In this document: one piece after another, positions 61,561-64,000 of the stretch
How positions within the stretch are numbered: position 1 is the first letter of the stretch
Layout of the letters: the number at the start of each line of letters is the position of its first letter
Origin: Ligilactobacillus murinus DSM 20452 = NBRC 14221
GTDB taxonomy: Bacteria; Bacillota; Bacilli; Lactobacillales; Lactobacillaceae
DNA: 64,000 nt
NCBI RefSeq assembly: GCF_001591685.1
Contig: NZ_BCVJ01000003.1
Location: forward strand, 18,680-82,679
Direction: 5' to 3'
Program-made: the position numbers and the translations under genes
Notes under the pieces: model-generated
Database searches by the model: none
What the model was told of the DNA's origin: nothing
What the model saw: the letters and a program-made list of their open reading frames with translations, nothing else

Positions 61561-62847
61561 ATGTTAGATATTAAAATGATCCGTCAAAATCCAGATGATA
61601 TCAAAGCGCGTTTAGCAACACGTGGTGTGGAAGCTGAAACGATCGATACATTATTGGAAAAAGATAAAGAACGCCGTGAACTTTTGGTGCGCTCAGAATC
61701 TTTGAAGCAAAAGCGTAATGAAGTATCCGAAGCGATCGCGCAAGCTAAGCGTAACAAAGAAGATGCGACTGAAGCGATCACAGCAATGCGTGAAGTCGGT
61801 GGTCAGATCAAGCAACTCGATGCACAATTAGCTGAAGTTGAAGAGATCGTTCATGATATGGCTGCACGCTTACCTAACTTGCCTAACGAAACGATCCCAG
61901 TTGGGCCTGATGAAGATTATAATGTTGAATTGCGCAAAGTGGGAACACCACGTAAATTTGATTTTGAACCTAAAGCTCACTGGGATATCGGTGAAGATCT
62001 AGGTATCTTAGACTTTGAACGTGGAGCTAAAGTTTCTGGTGCACGTTTTGTTTACTATAAAGGTTGGGGTGCTCGTTTAGAACGTGCTGTCTATAACTTT
62101 ATGTTGGATGAACATGCTAAGGAAGGCTATACCGAAGTTTTGCCGCCATATATCGTAAATGCTAAGACAATGTATGGTACGGGACAATTTCCTAAGTTCA
62201 AAGAAGATGTTTACCAAGTAAATGGTGAAGATATGACTTTGATCCCAACTGCAGAAGTCCCATTGACTAACTATTATCGTGATGAAGTTATCCCAACAGA
62301 CCAATTGCCAGTTTACTTTACCGCATTGACACCAAGTTTTCGTTCTGAAGCTGGTAGTGCAGGGCGTGATACGCGTGGCCTTATTCGGATGCACCAATTC
62401 AATAAAGTTGAAATGGTCAAGTTCGCTAAGCCAGAAGAGTCATATAACGAATTAGAAAAAATGACTCAAAATGCCGGTGATATCATGGAAAAATTAGGCT
62501 TGCCATACCATGTGATCACTTTATCGACTGGTGATATGGGCTTTAGTGCAGCCATGACACACGACCTTGAAGTTTGGATGCCGGCGCAAGATACTTACCG
62601 TGAGATCTCAAGTTGTTCTAACTGTGAAGATTTCCAAGCACGGCGCGCACATATCCAATATCGTGATGAAAATGGCAAATTGCAATTCGTGCATACTCTA
62701 AACGGTTCAGGTCTAGCTGTTGGTCGGACAGTAGCGGCTATTTTGGAAAATTACCAAAATGAAGACGGTTCGGTCACGATCCCTGAAGCTTTGCGTCCAT
62801 ATATGGGTGGTTTAGAGAAGATCACAAAAGATGATCCCGAAGCATAA
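61561..62847 (+). CDS. serS: Seryl-tRNA synthetase
   Basis: A 428-residue class II synthetase. The N-terminal coiled-coil arm (about 30-105) grips tRNA-Ser. Motif 2 has [27 protein letters not shown] and motif 3 [20 protein letters not shown]. It is complete, with a GGGGCAA site before the ATG at 61561, and controlled by the T-box just upstream. Confidence 0.97.
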   Translation: MLDIKMIRQNPDDIKARLATRGVEAETIDTLLEKDKERRELLVRSESLKQKRNEVSEAIAQAKRNKEDATEAITAMREVGGQIKQLDAQLAEVEEIVHDMAARLPNLPNETIPVGPDEDYNVELRKVGTPRKFDFEPKAHWDIGEDLGILDFERGAKVSGARFVYYKGWGARLERAVYNFMLDEHAKEGYTEVLPPYIVNAKTMYGTGQFPKFKEDVYQVNGEDMTLIPTAEVPLTNYYRDEVIPTDQLPVYFTALTPSFRSEAGSAGRDTRGLIRMHQFNKVEMVKFAKPEESYNELEKMTQNAGDIMEKLGLPYHVITLSTGDMGFSAAMTHDLEVWMPAQDTYREISSCSNCEDFQARRAHIQYRDENGKLQFVHTLNGSGLAVGRTVAAILENYQNEDGSVTIPEALRPYMGGLEKITKDDPEA

Positions 62848-62896
62848 TTATTAAGATGTTTTGAAATAATGTGGTCAATGTTGCATAAATGATGAG

Positions 62897-62935
62897 AGAT
62901 CCAGCATGATTTTGTATCGTGTTGGGTCTTTTTGT
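62897..62935 (+). terminator. Terminator after serS
   Basis: A 14-base stem AGATCCAGCATGAT / ATCGTGTTGGGTCT with several G-U pairs, a TTTGT loop and five T residues. Confidence 0.8.
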
Positions 62936-63019
62936 ATTGTTAATATGGGATGGAAGTTGCACGAATAAATGGGATAACGTAAAATGTAACAAGTAATTTT
63001 TTGAAAGGATCGTAAAGAG

Positions 63020-63640
63020 ATGACAACTTTTTATTTAGTACGCCACGGTAGAACTGAGTATAATCGTGATGGCCGTTTGCAAGGTGCTGTACATGATTCA
63101 CCATTATTGCCCCAAAGCATAGCCGATGCAAAGCAAACTGGTAAAGCTTTAGCTGATATCGATTTTGTAGCGGCTTTTTCCAGTCCGCAAAAGCGAGCTT
63201 TAGACACTGGTAAAAATATCGTAGCTCAATTTAAGCAGCCATTACAGTTTGAAACTTTAGCTGATTTAAAAGAATTTGATTTTGGGATCTGGGATGGTGA
63301 TCTAGCGACTAAGCATCAAGCTGATTGTATTTGGCAGACATTTTTGAATGATCCGCTCAATTTTGATGGTAGTGAGATCAAGGCGGAAAACTATTTTGAA
63401 TTAGCCACACGGGTAAAAAGGGCTTTGACTCAGATCGCTAAACGTTATCCTAAAGGCAATGTTTTAGTGACGGCACATGCGTTGGTGATCACTTTTGGTG
63501 TTAAATATCTTTTAGGAAAAGATCTTAATACCATTCGCCGTGAAGGACTAGTTGCTAATACGTCAGTAACGGTTTTAGAAGTCAAAGATAAAGCGACATT
63601 TGAACTTCTAAAATGGAATGATACAACACACTTAAAATAA
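63020..63640 (+). CDS. Histidine phosphatase superfamily protein
   Basis: A 206-residue phosphoglycerate-mutase-like protein. LVRHGRTEYN holds the phosphohistidine (residue 9), FSSPQKRALDTG the second Arg and LVTAHALVI the later His. Such proteins dephosphorylate sugar phosphates or act as broad phosphatases; cofactor-dependent mutase activity is unlikely from the sequence. GAAAGGA precedes the ATG. Confidence 0.92.
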   Translation: MTTFYLVRHGRTEYNRDGRLQGAVHDSPLLPQSIADAKQTGKALADIDFVAAFSSPQKRALDTGKNIVAQFKQPLQFETLADLKEFDFGIWDGDLATKHQADCIWQTFLNDPLNFDGSEIKAENYFELATRVKRALTQIAKRYPKGNVLVTAHALVITFGVKYLLGKDLNTIRREGLVANTSVTVLEVKDKATFELLKWNDTTHLK

Positions 63641-63654
63641 ATTTAAAAAAATTG

Positions 63655-63910
63655 TTGACGTGGGCAATAAGACTTGGTAATATATTATTTGTCGTTGAGA
63701 TGACGACAACAACTTGAAAAAAGTTATTGACATTGAGTTGTTGATAATGATAAGATATAAAAGTTGTTGTTGAGATCGACGATAACAAAAAATAAAATAT
63801 TTATTGACAAATCACTTGATGATTTGGTAAAATAAATAAGTCGCCTAGAAATGATAAATAAATAATTATTTAAAAAAGTTATTGACATCAATTCTGCGAG
63901 ATGATAAAAT
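63655..63910 (+). promoter_or_regulatory. Four tandem strong promoters of an rRNA operon
   Basis: P1 is TTGACG (63655) with TAATAT (63678), spacing 17. P2 is TTGACA (63727) with TAAGAT (63751), spacing 18. P3 is TTGACA (63804) with TAAAAT (63828), spacing 18. P4 is TTGACA (63882) with TAAAAT (63905), spacing 17. Perfect -35 boxes in tandem are typical of ribosomal RNA operons. Small GTCGT/ACGAC-type hairpins lie between them. Confidence 0.85.
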
Positions 63911-63916
63911 AAAGAA

Positions 63917-64000
63917 GTTGTTGCTAAACAGCTGATTTATAAAAAGTAGATCTTTGAAAACTGAACAAAGTTTCGATAAGCAAATGTGCAGGGTCTCTTG
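63917..64000 (+). promoter_or_regulatory. rRNA leader with boxA-like antitermination element
   Basis: TCTTTGAAAACTGAACAAAG (63951-63970) matches the boxA-containing leader seen before 16S and 23S rRNA genes of Firmicutes. The 16S gene itself should begin beyond the window edge. Confidence 0.85.

Noticed and set aside
1..64000. tRNA genes, insertion sequences and prophage genes
   Set aside because: I looked for T-arm strings, transposase motifs and phage modules and saw none; the only RNA signals are the two leaders and the rRNA leader at the right edge.

Overview
The window is a 64-kb piece of a low-to-moderate GC Gram-positive chromosome. Shine-Dalgarno sites are strong. The gene set includes an oppABCDF operon, PbuG, SteT-like and LysP-like permeases, a cellobiose-type PTS with ROK kinase and GH1, AzlCD, alsS-alsD, a T-box before serS and an L-box before lysP. 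This points to Lactobacillaceae. The base composition would suit a mid-GC Ligilactobacillus-type species, but that is inference. I see no insertion sequence, prophage, tRNA or CRISPR array; the window reads as core and metabolic chromosome with a few accessory genes.

Layout. (1) 1-1212: end of a secreted or surface protein with a low-complexity tail, then a membrane protein. (2) 1215-9383: a sialic-acid catabolic locus. A minus-strand arm encodes esterase, Na+/solute symporter, cation/H+ antiporter, TIM-barrel isomerase-like protein and NanK. A divergent plus-strand arm encodes NanA, NanE and an RpiR-type regulator. CcpA-type cre sites and a shared leader motif lie at the two promoters. (3) 9384-12397: palindromic repeats, a SteT-like amino-acid exchanger and HflX. 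(4) 12792-18650: oligopeptide ABC operon oppABCDF. (5) 18728-25366: purine permease, an orphan PTS EIIC-like protein with a DUF915 hydrolase, proBA and a nitroreductase. (6) 25385-29722: a possible tiny transcript, an unknown gene, a two-component system and the D,D-carboxypeptidase DacA. (7) 29916-36698: YhgE/Pip protein with long repeats, a tandem palindromic element, DegV, a DUF1836 regulator and an ABC exporter pair. (8) 36775-41479: small DUF2187-like protein, KtrB, an AT-rich orphan gene, AzlCD and a membrane-anchored repeat protein. (9) 41571-48044: beta-glucoside PTS (C, B, A), ROK kinase, GH1 enzyme and an acidic amino-acid permease. (10) 48043-56898: PAP2 phosphatase, RluA synthase, DtxR-type regulator, cold-shock protein, MFS exporter, LCP protein, DUF1634/TauE pair, zinc-ribbon DUF805 protein, GNAT enzyme and Rrf2 regulator. 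(11) 56941-62935: alsS-alsD, lysine riboswitch-lysP, and T-box-serS. (12) 63020-64000: a histidine phosphatase, then four tandem strong promoters and an rRNA-type leader, so an rRNA operon should begin just past the right edge.

How it fits together: the window describes a host-associated fermenter. It scavenges sialic acid (Na+-coupled import, de-O-acetylation, cleavage to ManNAc and pyruvate, entry into amino-sugar glycolysis), beta-glucosides and peptides, disposes of pyruvate through acetoin, and controls lysine import and serine charging by RNA switches. The most interesting unexplained items are the expanded sialate locus with its own antiporter and isomerase, the paired leader motifs, a family of long hairpins sharing one apical loop, the degenerate orphan EIIC, the promoter-terminator unit near 25.4 kb and the unknown genes at 25.5, 38.5 and 40.7 kb.
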